DNA from: Flavobacterium sp. UBA7665 | GTDB lineage: Bacteria > Bacteroidota > Bacteroidia > Flavobacteriales > Flavobacteriaceae | Direction: 5' to 3' | Length of the DNA: 64,000 nt | Assembly (NCBI GenBank): GCA_002483285.1 | Contig: DLHP01000029.1 | Coordinates: 218,143 to 282,142, forward strand | In this document: in pieces, positions 26,079-34,469 of the stretch | Numbering within the stretch: position 1 is the first letter of the stretch | How the letters are laid out: every line of letters starts with the position of its first letter | Translations under genes and position numbers: made by a program | Notes under the pieces: model-generated | Told to the model about the DNA's origin: nothing | What the model saw: only the letters and a program-made list of their open reading frames with translations | The model's database searches: none

Positions 26079-28109
26079 TTACAGCATCCCGTTGTATTTG
26101 CGTAAAAACCATTCGGCCGATAATGACAACGCAACGATAACCAATAGCCAAACCCAATCAATCAATGGCGTCTTCTTGACAATCGCCTTCTCAACCGCCT
26201 TATAATTGTCGTTTTCAAGTAAAACCTTGATTAGGTTCTGGGCCTGGTTTGGGTAGAAAACCTGGCCTTGCGTTTGGCTGGCGAGCTGTTTGAGCTGTGT
26301 GAGGTCGGGATTTACGAATTGCTTCTCAATATCAAAATCGAGCACTTCAAAGTATCCGCTATAGCTAGTGTTCGAGTTGAGTTCCTTAACCGTAAACTGG
26401 TACTGCCCAGCAGCAAGCCCATCGAGGTTTACCTTATAAGCATTGTTGGTCTTGAGTAAATCATAGCGCTTGGCCTGTTTGGTGGCTTTGTTGGTGACCG
26501 CTATGGTAAGTCGCGCCTTTTCATCAAACTCGTAATTCTTATTGAAATACTGCGCACTGATTTCTAGCGCGTCACCCGAGTTATAAAACCGCTCATGTTC
26601 TACTACCAAAGACTTTCGCGCGTTATTGGATGCCAGGAACTGGATTATCTTATCCACAAAAACATCGAACTTTTCATAAGATTTGTTTTCCACATGGCTC
26701 TCCATTCGCCATTTCCAGATGTTTTCTCCCAACAGGAAAGCCGAACGTTTGCCTTGGTTTTCGGCAAAAGCAAGCAAAGGCGCGCCGGTGTCAATATTTC
26801 TAATGCGCGACGAAAGCAACACCGAAACGTTTCCGCTCGTAGCCACCGTACCATACGCATGTTGCAAAGGCGGCAATTGCCCAAACCCAATATCGTCTAG
26901 TGCAAACAAATTGAATTGCGATTCATAATTGGGTAAGTAGTCCTCGCGCTGCCCACTCATCCTAAACACCAGATTGTTTTGAGTTTGATTCATGAACGCA
27001 AAATCGGTACTGGGGCCCGTAATGGTAAACGTGTTGATCCCGACCGCTTTATTGGCTTGGTAAACCGACCGGAATTCTGCCGCATTGGGCTGGTACATGA
27101 TTAGTACATTGTAATCGGCTAAGTCTTTGATTTCATTTGGTTTGACAATCATCACTTTTCGCTGGGCATTAGATTCTATAGCCCTTTTAAGCGCACCCAA
27201 ATCCGGGTGACTAATCGCAGCAACAATCGCAATATTGGTTTTCTGGTCAATCACTTCGACGGCGAAATTCTTGGTGTTGTTGTAGGTGTTCTTTTCGGTT
27301 TCCTTAGATGTGATTGATGCTTTAAAAACCTGTAAACCCACCTTATCGGCCGGAAGTAAAACGTTAACCATCGCTGATTTCTTAGTCGGCGAAAAAGAAA
27401 CAGACTGTGTGCTCAATACTTGATTGCCTTGAGAAATCTTAAAATTGGCCGTGATGCTTTTGGTACCGGCATACTGCAGGAAAACCTCTACAGGAAACTT
27501 ATTCTTATGGAAAGCGTACTTATTGACGTTGAGTTGTGCTACCCTAAGGTCGAGATTGGTCGTAGTGTCGCCTGCCACAACCGGGAAAACTTTGTTGGCT
27601 GTACCAAAACTGTAAACAAAATCACTGCCCGAAGTTTGGTTCCCATCGGTAATCAAAACGGTCGGGAACACCACATTTTTATGTAGGCTCTTGAGACCTT
27701 GCGCAACTTGGTCCAGATTGGTTTGTCGGCCTTTAAAATCGAATGTTGCATCGGCCTCAAACGCCGCATCAAAACGGTACGATTGCACATCGAATTTTTC
27801 CTGCAATGCTTTGTCCTGGATCAATTGACTGTAAATATCCCTTACCGCCTGGTCGGCCTTTAAGTCCTTAATCGATGCCGAGTTGTCTACAACGATAGGC
27901 AAAGGCGTCTTTACGATTTCAAAAGTCTTGCGCGAAACAATTGGGTTAATCAGCAACAAAAGAATCCCAAAAATCGAGACAAAACGCAACAAAGCCAGGA
28001 AACGACTTACTTTAGGTGTATTCCTGGCTTTGTAAAAATATTGGTAATATGACAAACCCGCTGCTATTCCGATAGAAAGTAGGATCAATAGAACAGTGCT
28101 TGTCGTCAT
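26079..28109 (-). CDS. VWA-like membrane protein
   Basis: 676 aa. Two N-terminal membrane helices (about 5-22 and 38-60), then a von Willebrand factor A-like region beginning PIVVDNSASIKDL (D-x-S-x-S-like metal site) and continuing to VLITDGNQTSG, a long extracytoplasmic beta-rich part, and one C-terminal helix (about 650-668). The organisation resembles the BatA/BatB-neighbour membrane proteins of Bacteroidota that carry CARDB/VWA domains. Substrate and partners are unknown, and there is no bat operon around it. It is separated from FabG by an AT-rich palindromic repeat. Confidence 0.8.
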   Translation of the reverse strand: MTTSTVLLILLSIGIAAGLSYYQYFYKARNTPKVSRFLALLRFVSIFGILLLLINPIVSRKTFEIVKTPLPIVVDNSASIKDLKADQAVRDIYSQLIQDKALQEKFDVQSYRFDAAFEADATFDFKGRQTNLDQVAQGLKSLHKNVVFPTVLITDGNQTSGSDFVYSFGTANKVFPVVAGDTTTNLDLRVAQLNVNKYAFHKNKFPVEVFLQYAGTKSITANFKISQGNQVLSTQSVSFSPTKKSAMVNVLLPADKVGLQVFKASITSKETEKNTYNNTKNFAVEVIDQKTNIAIVAAISHPDLGALKRAIESNAQRKVMIVKPNEIKDLADYNVLIMYQPNAAEFRSVYQANKAVGINTFTITGPSTDFAFMNQTQNNLVFRMSGQREDYLPNYESQFNLFALDDIGFGQLPPLQHAYGTVATSGNVSVLLSSRIRNIDTGAPLLAFAENQGKRSAFLLGENIWKWRMESHVENKSYEKFDVFVDKIIQFLASNNARKSLVVEHERFYNSGDALEISAQYFNKNYEFDEKARLTIAVTNKATKQAKRYDLLKTNNAYKVNLDGLAAGQYQFTVKELNSNTSYSGYFEVLDFDIEKQFVNPDLTQLKQLASQTQGQVFYPNQAQNLIKVLLENDNYKAVEKAIVKKTPLIDWVWLLVIVALSLSAEWFLRKYNGML

Positions 28110-28120
28110 TAAAAAGTTTT

Positions 28121-28176
28121 ATTTTAAATGATAAATTTTAAATTATAAATTATCCACGACACCTGTCATTTAAAAT
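28121..28176. repeat. AT-rich inverted repeat
   Basis: 11-bp perfect arms ATTTTAAATGA (28121-28131) and TCATTTAAAAT (28166-28176), with more AATTTTAAA-type words on both sides to about 28200. It lies between FabG and the VWA-like gene, both on the minus strand, and may act as a terminator or be a mobile palindrome relic. Confidence 0.6.
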
Positions 28177-28202
28177 TCACAATTTAAAATTTAAAATAAT
28201 TT

Positions 28203-28949
28203 TTAGGTAAGCATTCCGCCGTCAACGTTCAAAACCTGTCCGGTCACGTAAGCGCTCATGTCAGAAGCGAGGAACAAACACGCATTGGCCACGTCTTCTG
28301 TGGTTCCGCCGCGTTTAAGCGGAATAGAATCCCTCCAACCTTGTACCACATCCTCATTGAGTTTTGCGGTCATTTCTGTTTCAATAAATCCGGGCGCTAT
28401 CGCATTGCAACGAATGTTTCGCGAACCCAACTCCAAAGCCACCGATTTGGTAAACCCAATCACTCCGGCTTTAGATGCCGCATAATTGGTCTGCCCCGCA
28501 TTCCCTTTCACTCCAACCACAGAACTCATGTTGATGATCGAGCCAGAGCGCGCCTTGAGCATCGTCTTCTGTATCGCTTTGGTCATATTGAACACCGATT
28601 TGAGGTTCACTTCGATGACTTTATCAAAATCTTCTTCAGACATGCGCATGAGCAGGTTGTCTTTGGTGATTCCGGCGTTATTAATCAGGATATCTACGGT
28701 TCCAAACTCGGCCAAAACGGCGTTGACAAAGGTTTCAGCCTCATTAAAATCGGCGGCGTTACTTTGGTACCCTTTGGCTTTAACACCCAATGCGTTGAGC
28801 TCGCTTTCTAAAGCTTGGGCCGATTCTACCGACGAGCTGTACGTGAAAGCCACATTGGCGCCGTGTTTGGCAAAAACTTCTGCGATTCCTTTTCCGATTC
28901 CGCGGCTTGCGCCTGTAATGATTGCTGTTTTTCCTTCGAGTAATTTCAT
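28203..28949 (-). CDS. fabG: 3-oxoacyl-ACP reductase FabG
   Basis: 248 aa short-chain dehydrogenase. Cofactor motif TGASRGIG (13-20), NNAG (90-93), catalytic S142/S143, Y156 and K160 in YAASK, and C-terminal VTGQVLNVDGGML typical of FabG, the NADPH-dependent beta-ketoacyl-ACP reductase of fatty-acid elongation. Length is standard. It is not next to acpP or fabF here. A dispersed repeat lies directly upstream (28971-29049). Confidence 0.93.
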   Translation of the reverse strand: MKLLEGKTAIITGASRGIGKGIAEVFAKHGANVAFTYSSSVESAQALESELNALGVKAKGYQSNAADFNEAETFVNAVLAEFGTVDILINNAGITKDNLLMRMSEEDFDKVIEVNLKSVFNMTKAIQKTMLKARSGSIINMSSVVGVKGNAGQTNYAASKAGVIGFTKSVALELGSRNIRCNAIAPGFIETEMTAKLNEDVVQGWRDSIPLKRGGTTEDVANACLFLASDMSAYVTGQVLNVDGGMLT

Positions 28950-28970
28950 GCTTTAATGGTTTAGTTTTTT

Positions 28971-29049
28971 TGTAGCTGTTCCCGCTTTCCGCTGTATCTT
29001 TTCCGCCTTAAAGAAAGGCGAAAAAGGATGCCGCTGCAATCGGGGCTAA
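28971..29049. repeat. Dispersed intergenic repeat, copy B
   Basis: Read on the minus strand it begins with TAGCCCCGATTGCAGCGGCA and ends with ACAGCGGAAAGCGGGAACAG, the same ends as copies A and C, and has a central CGCCTTTCTTTAAGGCG-like hairpin flanked by T and A runs. It fills the gap between fabG and the sigma-factor operon. Confidence 0.75.
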
Positions 29050-29148
29050 GCGTGTCAAATATAACAATAATTGTCAACCGAAAAAAAACCGTTCTTATTA
29101 AACAATTCACAAATTAGCTTTTGTTAAAAAATTAGCTACTTTTCGGCC

Positions 29149-29697
29149 ATGAAAAATAAGGCGGTCGATTTCCAAAACATTTACAATCAATACGGTGTAT
29201 TGGTGTACAATGTCGCGCTCCATTATGTGCAAAACATTGAGGATGCTGAGGAAATCACGCAGGATGTTTTTGTACAAGTCTATAACTCCCTCGAAAATTT
29301 CGCCGAAAAATCGTCGCTCAAAACCTGGATTTACCGCATTGCCATCAACAAATCGCTCGACTTCATCAAACACAAGAACAGTAAAAAGCGCTTTTTCATC
29401 TTCGGCGGCAAAAGCCAGAATGAAAAAGAATACGAGAACGCCTCCAATTTTGAGCATCCCGGAATCCTACTTGAAAATAAGGAAAAAGCCGCGGTTTTGT
29501 ACGCCACAATCAACGAGCTTACCCCAAACCAGCAGACCGCGTTCATCCTTTCTAAAATCGACGGACTCGGAAATGTCGAGATTTCAGCAATCATGCAGTT
29601 GTCGGTTTCCTCAGTAGAATCGTTGGTTTTCAGGGCCAAATCGGCACTTCAGGAAAAATTAGCAAAAAAATTTGAGGAGCACCGCAAGAAAAAATAA
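29149..29697 (+). CDS. ECF RNA polymerase sigma factor
   Basis: 182 aa. Region 2 at about 8-70 (FQNIYNQYGVLVYNVA, DAEEITQDVFVQVY, LKTWIYRIAINKSLDF) and region 4 at about 124-167 (LTPNQQTAFILSKIDGL, ISAIMQLSVSSVESLVFRAK). It is the first gene of an eight-gene operon, with a small membrane protein 20 nt downstream as the likely anti-sigma factor. The operon therefore probably autoregulates in response to an envelope signal. The lysine-rich C-terminus (EEHRKKK) is typical of Bacteroidota ECFs. Candidate promoter elements around 29121-29144 do not fit the housekeeping consensus. Confidence 0.92.
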   Translation: MKNKAVDFQNIYNQYGVLVYNVALHYVQNIEDAEEITQDVFVQVYNSLENFAEKSSLKTWIYRIAINKSLDFIKHKNSKKRFFIFGGKSQNEKEYENASNFEHPGILLENKEKAAVLYATINELTPNQQTAFILSKIDGLGNVEISAIMQLSVSSVESLVFRAKSALQEKLAKKFEEHRKKK

Positions 29698-29717
29698 CTT
29701 TTATAGTCTAAGTCAAT

Positions 29718-29987
29718 ATGGAAAAGGAAAACTGGATCGAGGCCACAATGAACAGCACCAACGGGATCGCCAAAGCGACACCGCGTCCAGGCTTGTTTGC
29801 TGCAATCCAAAACAGGATCCAAACACAAGAAATCGTCTCTCCTACCTGGATCTGGCTCGCCGCCGCTTCGCTTGCATTATTAGTGGTACTCAACGCCAAG
29901 TTTGTTTTCTCGGGCAAACATAAAAACGAGAAATCGACGGTTGAAAATCTGGCCAGCTCCATATCCAACAGCAACCAACTCTATTAA
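29718..29987 (+). CDS. Small single-span membrane protein, probable anti-sigma factor
   Basis: 89 aa with one membrane helix at about 43-65 (TWIWLAAASLALLVVLNA). The N-terminal 40 residues (NWIEATMNSTNGIAKATPRPGLFAAIQNRI) would be cytosolic and could bind the ECF sigma factor; the C-terminal tail is periplasmic. It lacks the zinc-binding HxxxCxxC of ZAS-type anti-sigmas. The role is inferred from its position directly after the sigma gene. Confidence 0.65.
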   Translation: MEKENWIEATMNSTNGIAKATPRPGLFAAIQNRIQTQEIVSPTWIWLAAASLALLVVLNAKFVFSGKHKNEKSTVENLASSISNSNQLY

Positions 29988-29990
29988 ACC

Positions 29991-30461
29991 ATGGAAAAAT
30001 CTAAATTGCTAACCATTGCCGTATTCGCGCTACTGCTGCTCAACCTGGGTACGCTGGGCTTTTTGGTTTTTGGCAGGAATGCCGGGATGCCGCCGCATGG
30101 CCCACACCGCGAGCCCAAATACCAAATCATAGAGCAATTGCATTTCGATAAGGCGCAGCAACAGCAATACGAGAAACTCATTTTGGGTCACCGCGCTGCC
30201 ATCAGCCAAATTGAGGACCACGCCCGAATGGCAAAAAATCGTTTGTACCTGCAATTGCTCAAAGACCAAACAGACGACCAAGTAAAAGACAGCCTCGTCG
30301 ACGTGCTTGCGGCTTACCAAAAACAAATCGAGCAGACGCATTTTAACCATTTCCAGGACATCAAAAAGATTTGCCGGCCCGATCAGCTGGATTACTATTA
30401 CGACCTGACCCAAGAGCTGTCTCGTATCTTTTCAAAACCTCCGCATCCTCGCCATGGTTAG
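29991..30461 (+). CDS. Spy/CpxP-like periplasmic protein with His-rich ends
   Basis: 156 aa. One N-terminal helix or anchor (about 7-28), then MPPHGPHREP, a long helical body with LHFDKAQQQQYEKLILGHRAAI (the LTxxQ-like segment of the family) and a C-terminus KPPHPRHG. Members such as CnrX, ZraP and Spy are periplasmic metal sensors or chaperones. The His/Pro-rich termini could bind copper, zinc or nickel. It starts 3 nt after the small membrane protein and its 3' end overlaps the MbnP gene by 8 nt. In a sigma/anti-sigma setting, a CnrX-like sensor role is the simplest hypothesis. Confidence 0.75.
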   Translation: MEKSKLLTIAVFALLLLNLGTLGFLVFGRNAGMPPHGPHREPKYQIIEQLHFDKAQQQQYEKLILGHRAAISQIEDHARMAKNRLYLQLLKDQTDDQVKDSLVDVLAAYQKQIEQTHFNHFQDIKKICRPDQLDYYYDLTQELSRIFSKPPHPRHG

Positions 30462-31122
30462 GTGGCAGGTTTTTACGTTGTTGTGCTTGGTTAACTTTGT
30501 GGGCGCGCAGCAGCAAGATTCTATCCCAGTTGGTTTTCAAGTAAAATTCAACAATCAACCGTTTGAAATGGGTAAAACGTATACGGCTAACGAGCAAACC
30601 TTGGCGATCAGCGCTTTCAAGTGTTATGTTTCGGGTTTCAGTTTGGTTTATGCCGACGGCTCATCGACTACCAATAAGGATTACCATTTGCTCGACATTG
30701 ACCGGCCCGAGACTTTTCGATTCAATGTCGGCGGTGATCCCAAAAAAAAGCTTTCAAAAATCAGTTTTATTATTGGTGTAGACAGCCTAACGAGTGTTTC
30801 GGGTGCTATGCCAGGTGACCTCGACCCAATCAAAGGGATGTTTTGGGCTTGGCAAAGCGGTTATATCAATATGAAAATTGAAGGGACAAGCCCGTTTTGT
30901 CAAACGCGTAAGAATGAATTCCAGTTTCATATCGGCGGATACCTCAAGCCCAATGATGCCTTGCGTAAAATCGAAATGGAGACCACAAAGCCGGAAATTG
31001 AAATCGACCTGGTCGCGTTCTTTTCGCAAGTGAAATTATCCGAACAAAACAGTGTCATGATTCCCGGAAAAGCCGCCATGCAACTCGCCGATTTAAGTAT
31101 TAAGATGTTTCATCCAGAATGA
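30454..31122 (+). CDS. MbnP family protein
   Basis: 222 aa, signal peptide about 1-18 (FVGAQQ). The central block FIIGVDSLTSVSGAMPGDLDPIKGMFWAWQSGYINMKIEG matches the MbnP family (methanobactin-associated copper-binding protein). Trp residues W131 and W133 lie within it and H160 (QFHIGGY) beyond. In characterised MbnP a tryptophan is oxidised to kynurenine by the di-haem enzyme MbnH and becomes part of a copper site. The next gene here, overlapping by 4 nt (ATGA), is an MbnH-type di-haem peroxidase, so the pair is conserved. The modified residue and the metal are inferred. Confidence 0.82.
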   Translation: MVRWQVFTLLCLVNFVGAQQQDSIPVGFQVKFNNQPFEMGKTYTANEQTLAISAFKCYVSGFSLVYADGSSTTNKDYHLLDIDRPETFRFNVGGDPKKKLSKISFIIGVDSLTSVSGAMPGDLDPIKGMFWAWQSGYINMKIEGTSPFCQTRKNEFQFHIGGYLKPNDALRKIEMETTKPEIEIDLVAFFSQVKLSEQNSVMIPGKAAMQLADLSIKMFHPE

Positions 31123-32141
31123 AGGCAGGGATTTTACATAGCGTTGTATTAGGATTGATTTCGCTTGGTTGCATTGCTTTTGCGATTCAAAAACCGACGC
31201 CTATTTATTTCAACACACCTAAGAACTGGCCCAAGCCACAATATGATTTTTCAAATAGTCCGCTTACCGAAGAAGGTTTTCAATTGGGCAGGCAGTTGTT
31301 TTACGATCCCATTTTATCCAAAGACAACACCATTTCGTGCGCGAGTTGCCACCTGCAAGCCACCGGTTTTACCCATGTCGACCACGCACTGAGCCACGGG
31401 ATTGACGGGAAAATCGGAACGCGCAATTCGCTTGCACTGGTCAATTTGGCGTGGAGTAAAAATTTCATGTGGGATGGCGGCGTGAATCATCTCGACATGC
31501 AACCGCTAAATCCTATTACGAGCGCTGCAGAAATGGATGAAACGCTTGAACACGTAGCGTTTAAACTGGGGCAAAGTCCAAAATACCAACGGCTTTTTGA
31601 GCAGGCCTTTGGAGATTCAAAAATTACCGGCCAACGGATCTTGAAAGCCTTATCGCAATTTGAATTGCTTCTGGTTTCGGCCAATTCGAGGTACGATCAA
31701 GTAATGCGCAAGGAAGCCCAATTTACCGAGCGCGAACAAAAGGGTTACGAGCTGTTCCAATCGCATTGTGCCTCTTGCCACAAAGAACCGTTGTTTACGA
31801 GCGATACTTTTGAATACAACGGATTAGCGGTCGACACCACGCTAAATGACAACGGTCGTTTTAGAATCACCCAAGACAATCGCGATAAGTTGCGGTTCAA
31901 AGTGCCCAGCTTGCGCAACGTGCAGTTCACTTTCCCGTACATGCACGACGGAAGATTTAAGACGCTAACCGAAGTAGTGAAACACTACAACTCACTGGGG
32001 AACGACAAACTGCTGTCCAACCCACTCGCCGAGCCTTTGGGTCTTTCGGATAATGACCGTACCGATTTGGTGCTGTTCCTCAAAACCTTAACCGATAATG
32101 ATTTTTTGTTTGATCCCAGATTTTCATTTCCAAAAATATAA
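31119..32141 (+). CDS. Di-haem cytochrome c peroxidase, probable MbnH partner of MbnP
   Basis: 340 aa, exported (hydrophobic N-terminus about 5-22). Two c-type haem sites: CASCH at 74-78 and CASCH at 217-221; the conserved NPITSAAEM block is at about 131-139 and PSLRNVQFTFPYMHDGRF at about 262-280. CcpA-type and MauG/MbnH-type enzymes share this fold. Translational coupling with MbnP argues for MbnH function, that is, oxidative Trp modification, rather than plain H2O2 removal. The second haem environment was not resolved by eye. Confidence 0.88.
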   Translation: MKAGILHSVVLGLISLGCIAFAIQKPTPIYFNTPKNWPKPQYDFSNSPLTEEGFQLGRQLFYDPILSKDNTISCASCHLQATGFTHVDHALSHGIDGKIGTRNSLALVNLAWSKNFMWDGGVNHLDMQPLNPITSAAEMDETLEHVAFKLGQSPKYQRLFEQAFGDSKITGQRILKALSQFELLLVSANSRYDQVMRKEAQFTEREQKGYELFQSHCASCHKEPLFTSDTFEYNGLAVDTTLNDNGRFRITQDNRDKLRFKVPSLRNVQFTFPYMHDGRFKTLTEVVKHYNSLGNDKLLSNPLAEPLGLSDNDRTDLVLFLKTLTDNDFLFDPRFSFPKI

Positions 32142-32202
32142 TTTTATTGCGGCGCGCAAGAATCAAAAAAGCTTGTCGTCTAAACCTTAAACCACCGCTT
32201 TT

Positions 32203-34467
32203 ATGAAACAATTTCTCTTTTCACTCTTAATGTTTGCCGTAGGTTCGGCTGCCCACTGCCAATCTTTGTATGATCCCAATACGGTACAGGACATCCGTGT
32301 CGTGTTTGCCGAAACCAACTGGGATGCCCTTTTGGATGCGCAGGCACAATCGACCGAAGATTATATATCGGCACAATCGGTAACTATCAACGGAACCGTT
32401 TTCAACAATGTGGGTGTGAAATACAAAGGCAACAGCACCTACAACCCCAACAACCAGAAAAATCCGCTGCATATTGAACTGGATACCTACCAAAACCAGG
32501 ATTATCAAGGATATACTGACATCAAGCTCAGCAACGTGGCCTATGACCCCACATTTGTGCGTGAGCCGCTCTCCTACTCCATTCTGCGCCAGTACATGCA
32601 TGCGCCAGAATGCAATTACGCCAACGTGTACATCAACGGCGCGCTGATGGGTGTGTATGTGAGTTCGGAATCGATTTCTAAAAAATTCGTGAACAATCAT
32701 TTTTACTCCAACACCAATTCCTTTTTTAAATGCAACCCGATTGGTGGCGCCGGACCCGGAAGTTCGAGTTATCCCAACCTTGCCTATCTGGGCACGACGA
32801 TCAGCAGTTATGAGCCGGCTTATGAAATGAATTCGGATGCGGGTTGGGAAGACCTGATTAACCTCACGAACACACTGTCGAACAATACTGCCAACATAGA
32901 ATCTATCCTTGATGTAGACCGCGCGCTATGGATGCTCGCTTTTAACAATGTATTGGTTAACCTCGATAGCTATTCTGGCTCCTTCAAACAGAATTATTAC
33001 CTATACAAAGACGATAACGGCCGTTTCAATCCTGTGGTTTGGGATCTGAATATGTCTTTTGGGGTGTTTTCTTCAACCGGTACCATTCCCTTGAATAATA
33101 CGACTGCGAAAAAGCAGATGACGCATTTGCTGCATTCGGCCGATGCAGCCTGGCCACTCATCCAGAAGTTGCTTGGTGTCCCCAAGTACAAAAGGATGTA
33201 CCTCGCACACATGGCAACGATCCTCAATGAAAATTTTGCCAACAACAGCTATCTCACTAAAGCACAAACGTACCAAACCTTGATCGGTCCTTCGGTACAA
33301 GCCGATACCAAGAAGTTTTACACCTACGCACAATTTACAAGTAACCTCAATACCGACATGACCGGCGGCCCCAACTCGGCTCCCGGAATTACCAATCTTA
33401 TGTCGGGAAGAAATACCTATTTGCAGGCTTTACCCGATTTTACGGCAACCAAACCGGTGATCTCTAACATTGCATTGTCTACGCCCAATCCCATGGTAAA
33501 CAGCAATGTGACCATCACCGCCAATGTAGTCAATACAAATGCTACTGCGGTGTATTTGGGGTATCGCGCCAACATCCGTTTGCCATTCACCAAGGTATTG
33601 ATGTATGACGACGGTTTGCACAATGATGGTGTAGCTGCCGACAATGTGTACGGCGCCTCAATTTTAGTAAGCAATACCTATATGCAATATTACCTATATG
33701 CCGAGAACAACAATGCCGGAATTTTTTCGCCCGAACGCGCCGAACATGAATTCTACACGCTGCAGGCCGACTACCCAACCTTGAATCCCGGCGATATTGC
33801 CATCAACGAAATCATGGCACAAAATACCACCACGATTACCGATGCCGATGGCGAATACGAGGATTGGATTGAACTCTACAACAACACCAACAGCACTTTG
33901 AGCCTTGACAACCTTTACCTGACCGACACAAACACCAACCTGATCAAATGGGGTTTCCCTAGCGGACTTACCATTGAACCGCACGGCTTCCTTACCGTTT
34001 GGGCCGACGAAGACCTTACGCAAAGTGGATTGCATGCCGATTTTAAACTATCAGCGAGCGGTGAAAGCGTCATTCTGGCTTACCCCGACGGCACAATCGT
34101 CGATTCGGTGGATTTTGGCGCGCAGACTGCCAACATGGGCTATGCGCGTGTCCCCGACGGGACAGGCAGTTTTGTCATCCAGGCACCCAGTTACAATGTG
34201 ACCAACAACTTACTCGCAGTACAACAGTTGGGTAGTTTCAATGAAAACCTAAAGAGTTACCCAAACCCAACGAGCGGTGTGCTGACGCTTTCTAACAGTG
34301 TATTTCCTATTGAATCGGCGAGGGTTTACAATTTACAGGGACAATTGCTTTTTGCAGCGGAGTATCCGAAGCAAACTCAAATCGATGTCGATATGGCTAC
34401 CTACGCAAACGGAATGTACATTGTTGTTGTCAATAAAAACACGACCTTGAAAATTATAAAGAATTAG
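32203..34467 (+). CDS. CotH-family protein with lamin-tail domain and type IX sorting domain
   Basis: 754 aa. Signal peptide about 1-19, then CotH kinase-like domain about 25-390 (VGVKYKGNSTY, DIKLSNVAYDPTFVREPLSYSI, FNPVVWDLNMSFG), a beta-rich central part, a lamin-tail (LTD) domain about 530-660 (AINEIMAQN, EYEDWIELYNN, PHGFLTVWADED) and a C-terminal Por sorting domain about 680-754 (YPNPTSGVLTL, NGMYIVVVN). It is therefore predicted to be exported by type IX secretion to the cell surface. CotH proteins phosphorylate spore-coat proteins in Bacillus; the role in Bacteroidota is unknown. Confidence 0.85.
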   Translation: MKQFLFSLLMFAVGSAAHCQSLYDPNTVQDIRVVFAETNWDALLDAQAQSTEDYISAQSVTINGTVFNNVGVKYKGNSTYNPNNQKNPLHIELDTYQNQDYQGYTDIKLSNVAYDPTFVREPLSYSILRQYMHAPECNYANVYINGALMGVYVSSESISKKFVNNHFYSNTNSFFKCNPIGGAGPGSSSYPNLAYLGTTISSYEPAYEMNSDAGWEDLINLTNTLSNNTANIESILDVDRALWMLAFNNVLVNLDSYSGSFKQNYYLYKDDNGRFNPVVWDLNMSFGVFSSTGTIPLNNTTAKKQMTHLLHSADAAWPLIQKLLGVPKYKRMYLAHMATILNENFANNSYLTKAQTYQTLIGPSVQADTKKFYTYAQFTSNLNTDMTGGPNSAPGITNLMSGRNTYLQALPDFTATKPVISNIALSTPNPMVNSNVTITANVVNTNATAVYLGYRANIRLPFTKVLMYDDGLHNDGVAADNVYGASILVSNTYMQYYLYAENNNAGIFSPERAEHEFYTLQADYPTLNPGDIAINEIMAQNTTTITDADGEYEDWIELYNNTNSTLSLDNLYLTDTNTNLIKWGFPSGLTIEPHGFLTVWADEDLTQSGLHADFKLSASGESVILAYPDGTIVDSVDFGAQTANMGYARVPDGTGSFVIQAPSYNVTNNLLAVQQLGSFNENLKSYPNPTSGVLTLSNSVFPIESARVYNLQGQLLFAAEYPKQTQIDVDMATYANGMYIVVVNKNTTLKIIKN

Positions 34468-34469
34468 CC

